Shown: positions 26,308-36,578, numbered from the stretch's first letter. The stretch: DNA of 64,000 nt from Aurantiacibacter atlanticus (GCF_001077815.2 NZ_CP011310.1:2046001-2110000); one strand, 5' to 3'. The notes: a model not told the origin generated them from the letters alone. Program-made: numbers and translations.

Positions 26308-27367
26308 ACCGCTTCCTGCAAACCTTCATCTTGAACCGCCACCCGCCAGCCTTCGGCTGCGGATAGATCGCGCGGCGCTAGTCGGAAACTGGAACGCTCT
26401 GCACAGGCTTTCTGGCAAAGCCGCTGCAGGCGCTGCGGTGAAGGCCGATGCCTATGGGCTCGGCATAGATGTGGTCGCGCCGATACTGTGCGGCGCAGAC
26501 GTGCGCGAATATTTTGTAGCCCACTGGAGCGAGGTGCCCGCCCTTCTAAACTATGTGGAGGCGAGCCAGATCAGCGTCCTGCATGGTGTAGGCAATGCCC
26601 AAGAAGCCCGCTTCGCCATCGTCACAGGCGTGCGGCCTGTCATCAATTCTCTGCGGCAAGCTGCTTTGTGGGTCGAAGCTGGCGGCGGGCGGTGCAATGT
26701 GATGGTGGATTCCGGCATCAACCGCCTTGGACTTGCTCCTGCAGAACTATGCGATCCCATAGTGCAGGGGCTGGAAATCGACATACTCCTCTCGCATTTG
26801 GCCTCGGCGGAAGAAGACAGCGCGCAAAATCCCCGCCAACTCGCAATTTTTCGCGACACCGTGCCGCTGGTGAAGGCGGAGCGCCTCAGCCTTGCCAATT
26901 CGGCCGGCATCATGTTGGGACCAGATTATCATTTCGACCTGACGCGCCCCGGATTGGCGCTGTATGGCGGGATCCCTCATCCATCCATGCAAGAACACAT
27001 TGCGCAGGTAGCATTTCCGCAGGGTGCCGTGCTGCAAATACGTGATCTCCACGCCGGGGATGCCGTTGGTTATAACGCGACATGGGTGGCGGACCGCGAA
27101 ACGCGAGTCGCCACGGTATCTGTCGGACATGCGGATGGTTTCCTGCGCCAAATGGGTGTCGACTGCGCGCTGCAACATGACCAGGAGCGTTTGCCAGTAC
27201 TTGGCCGCGTCTCGATGGATATGATCATGGTCGATGCAAGTTCGAGCACGGTCAAGGAGGGTGATTTCCTCGATTTACCGGGTGATCTACCGGGCATTTC
27301 GCAACGCAGCGGGCTCTCCCAATATGAAATCCTGACCATATTGGGAAAACGTTTCGAGCGAAGTTGA
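26294..27367 (+). CDS. alr: Alanine racemase
   Basis: PLP enzyme that interconverts L- and D-alanine for peptidoglycan. It has 357 residues with the catalytic Lys in AAVKADAYGLG (near residue 50), the substrate strand VMVDSGINRLG, and the second catalytic Tyr in AVGYNATW. The C-terminal beta domain has GRVSMDMIMVD. It starts inside the end of the transporter gene, so it may be coupled to it; a D,D-carboxypeptidase later in the window acts on the same pathway. Confidence 0.93.
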   Translation: MNLPEPLPANLHLEPPPASLRLRIDRAALVGNWNALHRLSGKAAAGAAVKADAYGLGIDVVAPILCGADVREYFVAHWSEVPALLNYVEASQISVLHGVGNAQEARFAIVTGVRPVINSLRQAALWVEAGGGRCNVMVDSGINRLGLAPAELCDPIVQGLEIDILLSHLASAEEDSAQNPRQLAIFRDTVPLVKAERLSLANSAGIMLGPDYHFDLTRPGLALYGGIPHPSMQEHIAQVAFPQGAVLQIRDLHAGDAVGYNATWVADRETRVATVSVGHADGFLRQMGVDCALQHDQERLPVLGRVSMDMIMVDASSSTVKEGDFLDLPGDLPGISQRSGLSQYEILTILGKRFERS

Positions 27368-27446
27368 GACGCGCTTAATACCGCAATTGCAAAATGCTTG
27401 CTGCAGGTGCTAAGATATAAGATCATCATAATGCGAGGAAACACTC

Positions 27447-28025
27447 ATGCCTTCCAAGTCGAAAGACCCGGGCGAGACGATGATTATCAAGAAGTATGCC
27501 AACCGGCGTCTCTATAATACCCGATCATCAAGCTATATTACGCTGGATGACCTGGCAGGCATGGTGCGTGAGAAGGTCGATTTCCAGGTATTGGATGCCA
27601 AGACGGGGAATGACATTACCCACACGATCCTGACCCAGATCATCATGGAAGAAGAGGCCAATGGGGAGCATATGCTGCCCATCAGCTTCCTTCGCCAGCT
27701 AATCGGAATGTATGGAAATTCCATGCAGGCCATGATGCCGCCTTATCTGGAAGCGGCGATGGCCAATTTCGAAACTAATCAGGCCAAGATGAAGGATGCT
27801 TTCAGCGCGAGTATGGGGCCGGACGCTTTCACCCGCTTGGCCGAAAAGAACATGGCAATGTTGCAAGCTGCGGCAAAGGCCCTTGTGCCGGGCGCGGCTG
27901 GCGAAACAGCCGATCAAGACACTGCAGAACAGGACGACAGTGCCGCAAAGGGCAAGGATGAACTAGAATCCTTGCGCGCGCAAATGGCTGAAATGCAGCG
28001 CAAACTCAATGATATGGGCAATTAG
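27447..28025 (+). CDS. phaR: Polyhydroxyalkanoate synthesis repressor PhaR
   Basis: A 192-residue regulator. The N-terminal PHB/PHA accumulation DNA-binding domain shows IIKKYANRRLYNTRSSSYI, then VDFQVLDAKTGNDITHTIL. The middle region with FLRQLIGMYGNSMQAMMPPYLEAAM is the granule-associated PHB_acc part. The C-terminus is a coiled coil (LESLRAQMAEMQRKL). It represses phasin and PHA genes when no polymer granules are present. The upstream gap has four TGC triplets (27388-27415) that could be its own operator. No pha synthesis genes are near. Confidence 0.92.
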   Translation: MPSKSKDPGETMIIKKYANRRLYNTRSSSYITLDDLAGMVREKVDFQVLDAKTGNDITHTILTQIIMEEEANGEHMLPISFLRQLIGMYGNSMQAMMPPYLEAAMANFETNQAKMKDAFSASMGPDAFTRLAEKNMAMLQAAAKALVPGAAGETADQDTAEQDDSAAKGKDELESLRAQMAEMQRKLNDMGN

Positions 28026-28143
28026 CCGCGCATCCGTATACGGCTATGTCAGCCGTTGATTAAGCTAACAGTTCTCTCGACTTTGCGCGGTCCTCGCGCC
28101 ATGGGGGAGAATTGCGTTTCACCCAGACTGGGAAAGTCATTCA

Positions 28144-29688
28144 ATGTCCGCCATCCGCCACGCCCTCAGCATCAAGCGCGAGGACGATTTTGCTCAATGG
28201 TATCAGGCCGTTATCGCCGCTGCGGACATGGCCGAGGAATCGGGCGTGCGCGGCTGCATGGTGATCAAGCCATGGGGCTTTGGCATATGGGAACGCATGC
28301 AGCGCCTGCTCGATGATCGCATCAAGGCAGCCGGCATACAGAACGCCTATTTCCCACTGTTCATTCCTCTCGCCAATTTCGAGCGTGAGGCAGAGCATGT
28401 CGATGGTTTTGCAAAGGAAATGGCGGTCGTAACGCACCATCGCCTGATTGCGGACGGAAATGGCAAACTGATCCCCGATCCCGAAGCGAAGCTGGAAGAG
28501 CCGCTGGTTGTGCGTCCGACATCAGAGACCATCATCGGCGACGCGATGAGCCGCTGGGTGCAAAGCTGGCGCGACCTGCCGCTCAAGATCAACCAATGGG
28601 CCAATGTCGTGCGTTGGGAAATGCGTACACGTATGTTCCTGCGCACGAGCGAGTTCCTGTGGCAGGAGGGGCATACCGCCCACGCCACACAGGATGAAGC
28701 CCGCGCTGAAACGCTGCGAGCGCTGGAAATGTATCGCGCCTTTGCCGAAGAAGATGCCGCCTTGCCGGTGATCGCAGGCGAAAAGCCGGAGAATGAACGG
28801 TTCCCAGGCGCCAGGGAGACCTGGTCGATCGAAGCCATGATGCAGGATGGCAAGGCATTGCAGGCAGGTACCAGCCATTACCTCGGCACCAATTTCGCAC
28901 AGGCAGCCAATATCCGCTATCAGGACCGTGAAGGGCAGCAGGCACTTTGCCATACGGTAAGCTGGGGCATGTCGACCCGCATGGTTGGCGGTTTGATCAT
29001 GACCCATGGTGATGATGATGGCATGCGCGTACCCCCCGCACTTGCGCCGCAGCAGGTGGTGATCCTGCCAATGCTCCGTGAAAAGCCCGAAGATGGGGCG
29101 TTGCTTGCTTATTGTGAGGAAGTGCGCGCCGGGCTCGCCGGGCAGAGCGTGCTGGGCGAGCCTCTTCGCGTGCTGCTCGATACACGTCCCGGCAAGGCTG
29201 CTTCAAAACGATGGGACTGGGTCCGCAAGGGTGCACCGATCGTTATCGAAGTCGGCTCACGCGACATGGAAAACGGCGTTGTGAGCCTGCTGCGCCGTGA
29301 TGAGCTGTGGGATGCAGAAACCGGCAAACCCCGCTTCCAGAACCCGTCTCGCGATGTCGCCGTGCAGACCCTGTCATCCATCCTGGCCGACATGCAGACC
29401 GCCATGTTTACACAGGCGCAAGAGCGGCGCGATGCCAATATTACGCAGGACATTACGGATCTTGGCGCACTGGCCGAATTCTTCGGAGAGGATCAGCGTT
29501 ATCCTGGCTGGGTCGAGGTGCAATGGTCCAGGCCGACTGGAGAGGGCCTGAAGGCTGTTGAAGAGCAATTGAAGGCTCTCAGGCTCACACTTCGCAATGT
29601 GCCGGTTCACGCGTTACCGGCTGACGGCACCTGCATCTTCACAGGACAACCCGCGATAGAGCGGATCTATGTAGCCCGCGCCTATTGA
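28144..29688 (+). CDS. proS: Proline--tRNA ligase, type 3 (archaeal/eukaryotic-like)
   Basis: Class II aminoacyl-tRNA synthetase charging tRNA-Pro. At 514 residues it lacks the INS editing domain of the common bacterial enzyme and has the type 3 layout: SGVRGCMVIKPWGFGIWE at motif 1, RPTSETIIGDAMSRWVQSWRDLP with motif 2 RTRMFLRTSEFLWQEGHTAH, motif 3 GMSTRMVGGLIMTHGDDDG, then the anticodon-binding domain from about 290. The C-terminal zinc-like domain ends IFTGQPAIERIYVARAY. It stands in place of a standard bacterial ProS. Confidence 0.93.
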   Translation: MSAIRHALSIKREDDFAQWYQAVIAAADMAEESGVRGCMVIKPWGFGIWERMQRLLDDRIKAAGIQNAYFPLFIPLANFEREAEHVDGFAKEMAVVTHHRLIADGNGKLIPDPEAKLEEPLVVRPTSETIIGDAMSRWVQSWRDLPLKINQWANVVRWEMRTRMFLRTSEFLWQEGHTAHATQDEARAETLRALEMYRAFAEEDAALPVIAGEKPENERFPGARETWSIEAMMQDGKALQAGTSHYLGTNFAQAANIRYQDREGQQALCHTVSWGMSTRMVGGLIMTHGDDDGMRVPPALAPQQVVILPMLREKPEDGALLAYCEEVRAGLAGQSVLGEPLRVLLDTRPGKAASKRWDWVRKGAPIVIEVGSRDMENGVVSLLRRDELWDAETGKPRFQNPSRDVAVQTLSSILADMQTAMFTQAQERRDANITQDITDLGALAEFFGEDQRYPGWVEVQWSRPTGEGLKAVEEQLKALRLTLRNVPVHALPADGTCIFTGQPAIERIYVARAY

Positions 29689-29717
29689 TCAGGCCGGAAT
29701 TGAGTGGGAGTGCCGCC

Positions 29718-30311
29718 ATGTTCCTTGAATCGATCGCCTATAATCTTGCCAATCTGACAAAATTCACCGGACGCGATTCCCGATCCACATTCTGGTGGTA
29801 CATTCTGTTTCTGCTGATTGTGCAATTTGTGATCGGATTGCTGGCGAGCATTCCGCTTGTCGTAGGGACGACGAGCGCTGCGATCGATGCGGCGCAATCG
29901 GGCATGAGCGAAGCGCAAATGGAAGTCCAATTATTCAACAAGATGGCGGATATGGTTGGTCTGACCACCTGGATCTCCGTCATCACGTCAGCGATCATTA
30001 CCTTATTGGCGCTCGCTTCCTTTGGGCGCCGTTTGCATGATGGCGGTTTTTCAGAACTATGGGCCGCAATCCCGCTCATGACTCAGGCCGCAACAATCTA
30101 TTTCAGCATCACCATGATCGATAAGGCAAAAGATATGCTGCTTACGGCTGGCAATGCCGAGAATACAGAAGCCCTGGCCGCCCAGATGTCCGCAAATCCG
30201 ATGAGTTACATCGGCTGGATCGGCTATCTTGCTGTCATCACTTTCGGAATGATGCGCAGCGAACCTACGACAAATCAATATGGTGAGGTTCCCAAGGCGC
30301 CAGGATACTGA
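29718..30311 (+). CDS. DUF805 family membrane protein
   Basis: A 197-residue membrane protein with four predicted membrane segments. It has the DUF805 opening FTGRDSRSTFWWYILFLLIVQ and a GRRLHDGG loop, which are the two conserved landmarks of the family. Function unknown. The ATG at 29718 has TGGGAG seven bases upstream; the frame upstream of it lies inside proS and is not used. A ~58-base gap separates it from the peptidase gene. Confidence 0.85.
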   Translation: MFLESIAYNLANLTKFTGRDSRSTFWWYILFLLIVQFVIGLLASIPLVVGTTSAAIDAAQSGMSEAQMEVQLFNKMADMVGLTTWISVITSAIITLLALASFGRRLHDGGFSELWAAIPLMTQAATIYFSITMIDKAKDMLLTAGNAENTEALAAQMSANPMSYIGWIGYLAVITFGMMRSEPTTNQYGEVPKAPGY

Positions 30312-30369
30312 GTGACCAGGCATAGTCATGCCGCTTGCCAAAGCCTGTGCAAGGCGCGACACATCGGGC

Positions 30370-31779
30370 ATGCGAAACCTAGCGATGATTGCCGCCCTTA
30401 CTGCAGCCGCTCTTGCAAGCCCCACTTTGGCGCAGGATGATCCGGCACAATCAGTCTCACTTGAACGGCTGCAGGCCGATGTTGAAACCATGGTGGCATT
30501 CGGCACACGCCACACACTTTCAAGCCAGACGGATAGCGCCCGTGGCATTGGGGCGGCCCTCACCTGGGGTATGGGTGAATTCGAGAAAGCATCTGCGGCT
30601 TGCGGCGGCTGTCTTGATACGCGCTTTATCGAAGACAACGTCAGCGGCAGGCGCATCCCTGATCCTGTGTTGATCCGCAATGCTCTGGCCATACAATGGG
30701 GCAGTAAACGACCCGAAGAAGTCGTCATCATACAAGGCCATATCGACAGCCGCGGAACAGACGTGATGGATGCACATGTCGATGCGCCGGGGGCGAATGA
30801 CAATGCCAGCGGCAGCGCGCTGGTGCTGGAGGCCTCGCGTGCGCTCAGCCAGCGACAATATCCCACCACCATCATATACGCCCTCCTCTCAGGAGAGGAG
30901 CAGGGGTTGTATGGCGGCAATCTGCTGGCGGACTTTGCGACAGAGCAGGGCTGGACGGTGAAGGCTGTGCTTAACAATGACGTAGTCGGCGGCTCCTGCG
31001 GTTCGGACGGGATTTGCGATGCCGATCATGTCCGCGTTTTTTCAGAAGGCGTGCGCGCCGATGCGGATGATGAAACGCGCGCTGCCATGCGCAGCCGCGG
31101 CGGCGCTAATGACAGCCCTAGTCGCAATCTTTCGCGCTGGCTCGATGGGATGGCAGAGCAACACACAGGTGGGCTGGACGTGCGCCAGACATGGCGAAGC
31201 GACCGCATGGGGCGGGGCGGGGACCATCTGCCTTTCCTTGATCGCGGCTATCCTGCAATCCGTTTTTCCGTCGCCATCGAGGATTACGAACACCAGCACC
31301 AAGATCTGCGTGTCGAGGATGGGGTGACATATGGCGACACGGCTGACGAGATGGATTTCCCCTATCTGGCGGAGGTGACGAAATTGAACGTGCGCGCCGC
31401 TGACAGGCTTGCCCACACGCCGATGCCGCCAGTTGTCACGGCAGAAGCTGCAGTGCGAACCGATACATTGCTGACGTGGGCCAAGGTCGGAGCAGCAGAC
31501 CGCTATCGCATTTTCCACCGCCGGACCGATGCGCCTGACTGGATTATGGAACCCGTGGATGTGACCACCAGCGATGATCCTGCAATATTCCGCATCATCG
31601 CTGACGGACCCGATGCCTCTTTCGCCGTCGAGAATGACACCATCAGCGCGACCGTGAACAAGCGCGGGGACGATTACATCTTTGGCGTATCGGCTTGCAA
31701 CGGCAGCTATTGTTCGCCCGTCTCCAGCGCAGTCCCGGGCGGGGGTTTCTATCCCTTGCCCATCGACAGCGCGGAATAA
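30370..31779 (+). CDS. Secreted M28 family aminopeptidase with C-terminal FN3-like domain
   Basis: A 469-residue exported zinc peptidase. The signal peptide ends ALASPTLAQ. The peptidase domain (about 25-330) carries the two-zinc site: His in IIQGHIDSRG, Asp in GANDNASGSA, Glu-Glu in LSGEEQGL, Asp in NNDVVGG and His in YEHQHQ. The last ~110 residues form a beta-rich segment with fibronectin-III spacing (LLTWAKVGAADRYRIFHR ... YIFGVSACNG). The substrate is not deducible. The ATG at 30370 is chosen because the signal peptide begins there. Confidence 0.85.
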   Translation: MRNLAMIAALTAAALASPTLAQDDPAQSVSLERLQADVETMVAFGTRHTLSSQTDSARGIGAALTWGMGEFEKASAACGGCLDTRFIEDNVSGRRIPDPVLIRNALAIQWGSKRPEEVVIIQGHIDSRGTDVMDAHVDAPGANDNASGSALVLEASRALSQRQYPTTIIYALLSGEEQGLYGGNLLADFATEQGWTVKAVLNNDVVGGSCGSDGICDADHVRVFSEGVRADADDETRAAMRSRGGANDSPSRNLSRWLDGMAEQHTGGLDVRQTWRSDRMGRGGDHLPFLDRGYPAIRFSVAIEDYEHQHQDLRVEDGVTYGDTADEMDFPYLAEVTKLNVRAADRLAHTPMPPVVTAEAAVRTDTLLTWAKVGAADRYRIFHRRTDAPDWIMEPVDVTTSDDPAIFRIIADGPDASFAVENDTISATVNKRGDDYIFGVSACNGSYCSPVSSAVPGGGFYPLPIDSAE

Positions 31780-31797
31780 CGCACCATATAGCTGGCC

Positions 31798-34116
31798 ATG
31801 TCCAAACGCCCGAATACACGTAAATTTCAAGGCTTGCCCAATCAGGAGCAGGTACTCGAATTCATCAAATCATCCGATAGCCGTGTCGGTAAGCGCGAAA
31901 TCGCGAAACACTTTGGCCTCAAGGGGCAGGAAAAAATCGCTCTGAAGGCTCTGTTGAAAGACATGGCAGAAGAAGGCCTGATCGACGGCGGCAAAAGCGC
32001 GTTTCACCGCATGGGCGGGCTGCCCAAGGTCACCGTGCTGCGTATCGTCGAGATTGACGAGGGAGAGCCCGTGGCCGTTCCCGAAAGCTGGCAGCCCGAT
32101 AGCGGCGCACCACCACCACGGCTGCGGGTTATTGAACGCAAGAAAGGTAAGCAATCTGGCGCTGCGCTGCGAGTAGGGGACCGTATCCTTGCGCGTACCG
32201 AAGAGGCGGGGAAGGGCTGGCTCGCCCATCCCATGAAGAAGTTGCCGCAGCAGGAAGGCGCTATGCTGGGCGTCGTCGAAAAGGGCGGCAATGGCGATGC
32301 ATGGCTTGCTCCGGTAGACAAGCGCATCCGCACTTCATCGCGTATTGCAGATCTGGGCGGGGCCGAGGACGGCCAGCTCGTGCTCGCCGAACCATCAGGG
32401 CGAGGCCGCAATGCCGCCGTCAAGGTGATAGAGGTGCTGGGCGATCCGCTTGCGCCTCGCAGCTACAGCCTGATTGCGATACACAAATACGGCATCCCCA
32501 ATGTCTTTTCTCAAGAGACACTGGACGAAGCCGAACGCGCAGCCAAATTGCCACTGCACGATGACAGTCGCGAAGACCTGCGTAATCTCCCGATCATTGC
32601 GATCGATCCAGCCGATGCGCGCGATCACGATGATGCGATCTGGGCTGAACCTGACGGCAAGGGCGGCTTCCGCGCATTGGTGGCGATTGCCGATGTCAGC
32701 TATTACGTCCGTCCCGGCGGCGCACTGGACCGCGAGGCAAGGCGGCGCGGCAATTCGGTCTATTTCCCTGATCGCGTGGTCCCGATGCTGCCCGAAGTGT
32801 TGAGCGCGGATGTTTGCTCGCTGCGGCAGGGTGAAGATCGTGCGGCGATGGCCTGCCATTTCCGCATCGACGCATCCGGCAAGATTTCGAACTGGCGCTT
32901 CACCCGCGCTATCGTGCAGATTTCCGAGGTCATCGCCTATGAAGATGCGCAGAAACGGATCGACACGGACGAGGCCGATGAAAATCTGCAAAATCTGTGG
33001 GCCGCGTGGAAATCACTGGCGTCAGCCCGGTCGGACCGTGACCCGCTTGATCTCGATCTTCCAGAAAGGCGCGTCGTTCTGAACGAACAGGGCCAGATCG
33101 AAGAGATCGCCGTGCGCGAAAGGCTGGATGCCCACCGCGTGGTGGAAGATTTCATGATCTCGGCCAATGTCGCGGCTGCCAAGGCACTGGAAAGCAAGGT
33201 CCAGCCTATCGTTTATCGCGTGCATGAAGCACCGACGCGCGAGAAGCTGATTGCCTTGCGCGAATATTTTGATTCGCTGGGCAAGAATTTGGCACTGGGA
33301 CAGGTCATCACACCTGGTCTGTTTAATCGCATGCTGAAAGATATTGGCGATCCGGCCGAAAAGGCGCTGATAATGGAGGCGGTTCTGCGCAGCCAGACAC
33401 AGGCCTATTACGGGCCCAACAACGCCGGGCATTTCGGTCTGGCGCTCGGCTCCTATGCACATTTCACCAGCCCGATCCGCCGCTATGCAGATCTGCTCGT
33501 CCACCGCGCACTGGTGGACGGCTTCAAACTGGAACAGCCTCAACCCCAGGGCGATCTGCCCGCTTCCAGTGGCCTTGCGGAAAAGGATCGAGAGGATCTT
33601 GGCAAGGTGACAGATGCCATCAGCGTGACAGAGCGCCGCGCTATGGAGGCAGAGCGCGATACGGTGGATCGCTATGTTGCAGCATGGCTCTCCGCACGGG
33701 TGGGTGAGGTATTTTCTACCCGCATAACCGGCGTGCAGAACTTCGGTTTCTTCGCTACCATCGTCTCACTTGGTGGAGACGGGCTGGTGCCGATCAGCAC
33801 GCTGGGCCATGAATATTTCTCCTATGACGAAGCCGCGCGGGCGCTTGTTGGCGAAAAAAGCGGCACGCGTTTTGCCGTGGGCGATGTTCTCGACCTGCGG
33901 CTGGGAGAGGCCAATCCTCTGACAGGCGCGCTCAAGTTCGAACTGCCCGAAGGCGGCGGCGAAAAAGGCGTCGAACCACGTGGCAAGCGACCGCAATCGC
34001 GCAATGCCCGCTCGCGCAAGGACGGCCCCCGCAAAGATGCGAAGGGCAAACATGTGACGGGCAAGCGCGGCAGGCCTGGTAATATCCGGCACCAGGGCAG
34101 GGGAAAGCGCAAATAG
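31798..34116 (+). CDS. rnr: Ribonuclease R
   Basis: A 772-residue processive 3'-5' exoribonuclease that degrades structured RNA. It has an N-terminal winged helix (about 10-75), cold-shock domains, an RNB catalytic domain with the acidic site IDPADARDHDDAIWAE (near residue 270-290), and GLALGSYAHFTSPIRRYADLLVHR. The S1 domain lies near 625-705. The tail after 710 is strongly basic and low in complexity (Lys/Arg/Gly), as is usual. It stands 18 bases downstream of the M28 gene. Confidence 0.95.
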   Translation: MSKRPNTRKFQGLPNQEQVLEFIKSSDSRVGKREIAKHFGLKGQEKIALKALLKDMAEEGLIDGGKSAFHRMGGLPKVTVLRIVEIDEGEPVAVPESWQPDSGAPPPRLRVIERKKGKQSGAALRVGDRILARTEEAGKGWLAHPMKKLPQQEGAMLGVVEKGGNGDAWLAPVDKRIRTSSRIADLGGAEDGQLVLAEPSGRGRNAAVKVIEVLGDPLAPRSYSLIAIHKYGIPNVFSQETLDEAERAAKLPLHDDSREDLRNLPIIAIDPADARDHDDAIWAEPDGKGGFRALVAIADVSYYVRPGGALDREARRRGNSVYFPDRVVPMLPEVLSADVCSLRQGEDRAAMACHFRIDASGKISNWRFTRAIVQISEVIAYEDAQKRIDTDEADENLQNLWAAWKSLASARSDRDPLDLDLPERRVVLNEQGQIEEIAVRERLDAHRVVEDFMISANVAAAKALESKVQPIVYRVHEAPTREKLIALREYFDSLGKNLALGQVITPGLFNRMLKDIGDPAEKALIMEAVLRSQTQAYYGPNNAGHFGLALGSYAHFTSPIRRYADLLVHRALVDGFKLEQPQPQGDLPASSGLAEKDREDLGKVTDAISVTERRAMEAERDTVDRYVAAWLSARVGEVFSTRITGVQNFGFFATIVSLGGDGLVPISTLGHEYFSYDEAARALVGEKSGTRFAVGDVLDLRLGEANPLTGALKFELPEGGGEKGVEPRGKRPQSRNARSRKDGPRKDAKGKHVTGKRGRPGNIRHQGRGKRK

Positions 34117-34162
34117 GGAACGATGGAGCGCCGCTGCCCATTGGTGTGAAAAGGAGAATTTC

Positions 34163-34678
34163 ATGCTCAAGCCCGGCCAGAAAGTGCCCGATCTCGAACT
34201 GCCGCTCACCATTGATGCACGGTTCCACCTGTCCAAGCAGGAGCCAGAACATCTCACGATGCTGGTATTTTATCGCGGCAAACATTGCCCGATCTGCAAG
34301 AACTACCTCGAAACGCTGGCCGGCAAGCTGGATGATTTCACATCGCGCGGGGTAAATGTGTTTGCCATGTCCATGGACAGCAAGGACCGCGCCATGGTTT
34401 CTCACAAGGAATGGAACACAGGCAATCTACCGCTTGTCCACGATCTTTCTGAAGAACAGGCGCGCGAATGGGGATTATATATTTCGCAAAAGCGCGAAGG
34501 CAGCGAGGAGCCGGGAAAATTCTCAGAACCCGGTCTTTTCCTTGTCCGACCGGATATGACGTTATATTTTGCGCAGACACAAAACGCGCCTTTCACCAGG
34601 CCCCCGCTCGACCAATTGCTCGAGGGGATCGATTTCGTGAGGGACAAGGATTACCCCATACGCGGCACTCTGACCTGA
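34163..34678 (+). CDS. Peroxiredoxin-like AhpC/TSA family protein
   Basis: A 171-residue thioredoxin-fold protein. The active-site segment reads VFYRGKHCPICKNYLETL: the first Cys lies in the H-C-P-x-C setting instead of the Prx PxxxTxxC, so it is an atypical peroxiredoxin or thiol oxidoreductase. Later landmarks are NVFAMSMDSKDR and EPGLFLVRPDMTLYF. AAGGAG precedes the ATG by seven bases. It is divergent to nothing: it converges on uspA ten bases away. Confidence 0.82.
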   Translation: MLKPGQKVPDLELPLTIDARFHLSKQEPEHLTMLVFYRGKHCPICKNYLETLAGKLDDFTSRGVNVFAMSMDSKDRAMVSHKEWNTGNLPLVHDLSEEQAREWGLYISQKREGSEEPGKFSEPGLFLVRPDMTLYFAQTQNAPFTRPPLDQLLEGIDFVRDKDYPIRGTLT

Positions 34679-34688
34679 TGGGCAGGCC

Positions 34689-35141
34689 TTAGCTCAGGCG
34701 GTCGATCTCCTCTATGGAGAGGCCGCCAGGTATAACAAAAAGCGGACAGGCAAGCGTGCCTGCATGTGAGGAAAAATGCGTTACCAGCGGGCCGGGCGTC
34801 CCCTCCGATGCGGCGCCCAGAACCAGCGCGGCGACCTCTGGGTGGCCCTCAAGAAATTCGGCGATTACCGTCTTTCCGTCCCCGACACGGACCGCAATTT
34901 GCGGCATCTTTCCGCTTTCATAGGCAAGTTCACCCGCGGCGCTATTCGCGAGAACCTCGGCGCGATCACGCGCTTCCTCCTCAATCGTCGCCTGTATATT
35001 GCCGAAAGCGCTGAACTCCTGTTTTGGCACCAGCGCAAGTATATGGACCATGCCGCCCGTCTTCGCGGCGCGGCGAGAGGCGAAGCGCAAGGCAACATGC
35101 GCTTCTTCAGTTTCATCGATGATAACCAGATAAACGCGCAT
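34689..35141 (-). CDS. Universal stress protein family (UspA-like)
   Basis: A 150-residue Usp domain protein. It has the N-terminal strand YLVIIDETEEAHVALRFASRRA, a middle amphipathic helix, and VALVLGAASEGTPGP, the G-x2-G-x9-G-like ATP-binding loop in a weak form. It ends FVIPGGLSIEEID. Such proteins bind nucleotides and help survival under starvation or oxidative stress. It faces pdhC across a 141-base divergent spacer that should hold both promoters. Confidence 0.82.
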   Translation of the reverse strand: MRVYLVIIDETEEAHVALRFASRRAAKTGGMVHILALVPKQEFSAFGNIQATIEEEARDRAEVLANSAAGELAYESGKMPQIAVRVGDGKTVIAEFLEGHPEVAALVLGAASEGTPGPLVTHFSSHAGTLACPLFVIPGGLSIEEIDRLS

Positions 35142-35282
35142 TCGTATTTCCTATCCCGAAGGCTTGGATATCCCGTGATTTGACACGATAAGCAAGACAG
35201 CTTGCCCCGCTGTGCCAAATTGGTCAAAGAAGCCCAGACCAAGCCCGAGACGATTAATTCAGAGAGGGAGCCCGCTCCGACC

Positions 35283-36578
35283 ATGCCAATTGCCATCAAG
35301 ATGCCCGCACTCTCACCCACTATGGAAGAGGGAACTCTCGCCAAATGGCTGGTGAAAGTCGGAGACAGCGTCTCTGCCGGTGACATCATGGCAGAGATTG
35401 AAACCGACAAGGCAACGATGGAATTCGAAGCTGTCGATGAAGGTGTCATCGCGCATATCCAGGTCGAAGAAGGTGCCGAGGGCGTAGCGGTTGGCACCGT
35501 GATCGCGACCTTGGCAGAGGAAGGCGAAGACGCGGGCAGCGTTGCACCAATTGGCAGCGACGATGCAGCTCCGGCCCCAACACCTGCCGCCACTGAGTCG
35601 TCCTCTGCGCCAGCGCCTACGCCTGCTCCGACGCCCGCACCCGCACCATCTCCGTCCCCGGCTCCGGCCGCATCGGGCGACCGGATTGTCGCTTCGCCGC
35701 TCGCAAGACGCATTGCCGAACAAGAGGGTGTCGATCTTGCCAGTGTAAAGGGCAGCGGACCCAATGGCCGAATCGTGAAAGCCGATTTGGAAGGCGCCAA
35801 ACTGGGCGCCACGGCGCCAGCGGCGGCACCTTCAGCCGCTACTCCAGCTCCTGCTGCAACCGCTCCAGCTGAAGCGCAGGATTTTGGCATTCCACACGAG
35901 GTGGAAAAGCTTTCCGGCATGCGCAAGACAATCGCGCGCCGCCTGACAGAGAGCAAACAGCAGATCCCGCACATCTACCTTACGGTCGATATAAGGCTCG
36001 ACGCATTGCTCAAGCTGCGCAGCGAATTGAACGCAGCGCTTGAGCCGCAGGGTGTGAAGCTTTCAGTCAATGATCTGATGATCAAGGCGCTGGGCAAATC
36101 GCTTGAAGCCGTGCCCGCATGCAATGTTCAGTTCGCCGGCGATTCACTCCTCAGGTTCAAGCGCGCCGATGTGTCGGTTGCAGTGTCCATTCCCAACGGT
36201 CTGATTACTCCGATCATCAGCGATGCTGGCAATAAGGCGATGAGCAAGATCAGCAAAGAGATGAAAGACCTCGCGTCACGCGCCAAGGAAGGCAAGCTCG
36301 CCCCGGAGGAATATCAGGGCGGGACGGCCAGCCTTTCCAACATGGGCATGTTCGGAATTTCGCAGTTCAGCGCGGTCATCAATCCACCGCAAGCTATGAT
36401 CATGGCCATCGGTGCTGGCGACAAGCGCCCATTCGTTATCGACGATACTCTGCAGATCGCCAGCGTGATGAGTGCCACCGGCAGCTTTGACCACCGCGCC
36501 ATCGATGGTGCAGATGGGGCGCAATTGATGAAGACATTCAAGGAGATGATCGAGGCACCATTGGGACTGGTGGCGTGA
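35283..36578 (+). CDS. pdhC: Dihydrolipoamide acetyltransferase (E2) of pyruvate dehydrogenase
   Basis: A 431-residue E2 core enzyme. One lipoyl domain (about 1-80) has the lipoylated Lys in [11 protein letters not shown]. An Ala/Pro linker of some 45 residues (APAPTPAP repeats) follows, then the E1/E3-binding domain (about 135-172, [15 protein letters not shown]). A second Ala/Pro linker leads to the catalytic acyltransferase domain (about 205-431) with [11 protein letters not shown]. The ATG at 35283 gives the standard start [18 protein letters not shown]1 alpha and beta genes are not adjacent in this window. Confidence 0.95.
   Translation: MPIAIKMPALSPTMEEGTLAKWLVKVGDSVSAGDIMAEIETDKATMEFEAVDEGVIAHIQVEEGAEGVAVGTVIATLAEEGEDAGSVAPIGSDDAAPAPTPAATESSSAPAPTPAPTPAPAPSPSPAPAASGDRIVASPLARRIAEQEGVDLASVKGSGPNGRIVKADLEGAKLGATAPAAAPSAATPAPAATAPAEAQDFGIPHEVEKLSGMRKTIARRLTESKQQIPHIYLTVDIRLDALLKLRSELNAALEPQGVKLSVNDLMIKALGKSLEAVPACNVQFAGDSLLRFKRADVSVAVSIPNGLITPIISDAGNKAMSKISKEMKDLASRAKEGKLAPEEYQGGTASLSNMGMFGISQFSAVINPPQAMIMAIGAGDKRPFVIDDTLQIASVMSATGSFDHRAIDGADGAQLMKTFKEMIEAPLGLVA

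Noticed and set aside
35180..35208. TTGACA before pdhC as a promoter
   Set aside because: The base sequence at the -10 position is TGCCCC, nothing like TATAAT.
34865..35974. Long minus-strand frame of 369 codons opposite pdhC and uspA
   Set aside because: It mirrors the Ala/Pro-rich linkers of pdhC as Ala/Gly repeats and has no motif or ribosome site; it is a shadow frame.
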